Below are positions 5,584 through 5,986 of a DNA stretch of 5,986 nucleotides, one piece after another (the first letter of the stretch is position 1; every line of letters begins with the position of its first letter). Both the position numbers and the translations under genes were made by a program. The notes below the pieces were generated by a model. The model had not been told where the DNA came from. It did no database searches and saw only the letters and a program-made list of their open reading frames with translations. This DNA is from JBHHZI01 sp046757965 (GTDB lineage: Bacteria; Acidobacteriota; Polarisedimenticolia; SMYD01), in NCBI GenBank assembly GCA_046757965.1, contig JBHHZI010000182.1, positions 1 through 5,986 of the forward strand, given 5' to 3'.

Positions 5584-5986
5584 TCAGAGACTCTCCACGG
5601 CATACACCCGCAAGTAATCGATATGGTCGAGCGGCCGGGCGGAGATCTCGACCTGTTCTCCCCGGCGCTGCGGATCGCGCAGCAGGGTGGTCGCCTCGCT
5701 ACTCCGGACGAAGCGCCAGATCCGCCCGTCCTCGGCGAGCAGGCCGGTCACGTGGCCCTCGGCTTCGCTCCGGTGACAGCGCCGCTGCGCCTCGATGCCG
5801 AGGTGGCGGTGGGCACATCCGACACAGATCAGCGACCCACGGACGTTGCGAAAGGCGCCGGTGCCCGCGCCGGCCGTCACCAGGCCCTCGTAGAACAGGG
5901 CTCCCGGCTGCGCCGGCAACAGGACCAGCATCAGGGCCAGTCCTGCCGCGAGCGAGGCGGCACTCGATGAGAGCCAGGCGCCCGGC
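5584..5986 (-). CDS. Partial: secreted or membrane-anchored Cys/His-rich protein, probable metal binding
   Basis: The reading frame stays open to the right edge of the window, so the N-terminus is missing. The 133 visible residues begin with an Ala/Leu-rich hydrophobic stretch (SSSAASLAAGLALMLVLLP, about residues 6-24), which looks like a signal peptide or membrane helix. The remainder would then be outside the cytoplasm. It carries CVGCAHRH (Cys54, Cys57, His59, His61), then CH (Cys70-His71) and GH (His78), a likely metal or disulfide site. A C-terminal part follows with GLLAEDGRIWRF and RRGEQVEISARPL, which reads like a small beta-barrel. Similar secreted proteins with spaced Cys, then GH and LLxEDG, are found in many environmental bacteria and usually lack a known role. 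I do not recognise a named family. An ATG at 5931 exists but lies inside the hydrophobic stretch, so it is unlikely to be the start. trxA follows after 111 bases, so cotranscription is possible but not shown. Confidence 0.75.
   Translation of the reverse strand, partial: PGAWLSSSAASLAAGLALMLVLLPAQPGALFYEGLVTAGAGTGAFRNVRGSLICVGCAHRHLGIEAQRRCHRSEAEGHVTGLLAEDGRIWRFVRSSEATTLLRDPQRRGEQVEISARPLDHIDYLRVYAVESL

Noticed and set aside
5809..5826. CVGCAH in the right-edge gene as a c-type cytochrome haem site
   Set aside because: The haem motif is CxxCH; here the residue after the second Cys is Ala and His comes one later, so covalent haem attachment is not expected.

Overview
This is a high-GC, gene-dense bacterial chromosomal segment. 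It looks like ordinary housekeeping DNA and not an accessory island. I see no tRNA, rRNA, CRISPR array, insertion sequence, integrase or phage gene. The phylum cannot be fixed from the sequence. Peptidoglycan synthesis (ddl), frequent GTG starts and the rhomboid and HNH types would fit a high-GC environmental lineage such as Acidobacteriota, Myxococcota or Gemmatimonadota, but that is a guess.

Layout, left to right. Positions 1-55 hold nothing I can support. A rhomboid-family intramembrane serine protease follows on the minus strand (56-844). A short divergent gap (845-922) separates it from a plus-strand gene for a membrane-anchored extracytoplasmic protein of unknown function (923-1993). 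That gene converges, with only 22 bases between stop codons, on a tightly packed minus-strand cluster. In order of transcription (right to left) the cluster is: a secreted or membrane-anchored Cys/His protein running off the right edge (5584-5986), thioredoxin trxA (5131-5472), the ribosome-rescue GTPase hflX (3788-5110), D-alanine--D-alanine ligase ddl (2671-3795) and an HNH endonuclease-family gene (2016-2642).

The last four genes are likely cotranscribed. trxA to hflX is separated by 20 bases, hflX and ddl overlap by 8 bases, and ddl to HNH is separated by 28 bases that carry a perfect 7-base inverted repeat spanning the ddl stop and the HNH start. The functions are mixed: thiol redox, ribosome splitting under stress, cell-wall precursor synthesis and a nuclease-fold protein of unknown role. 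This looks like a growth/stress housekeeping operon, not a single pathway.

I found no clear new biological system. The items most worth checking are the ddl/HNH junction, which looks built for translational coupling; the uncertain start and the one-residue insertion in the linker motif of HflX; the unidentified Cys/His protein upstream of trxA; and the unknown membrane-anchored protein divergent from the rhomboid protease.
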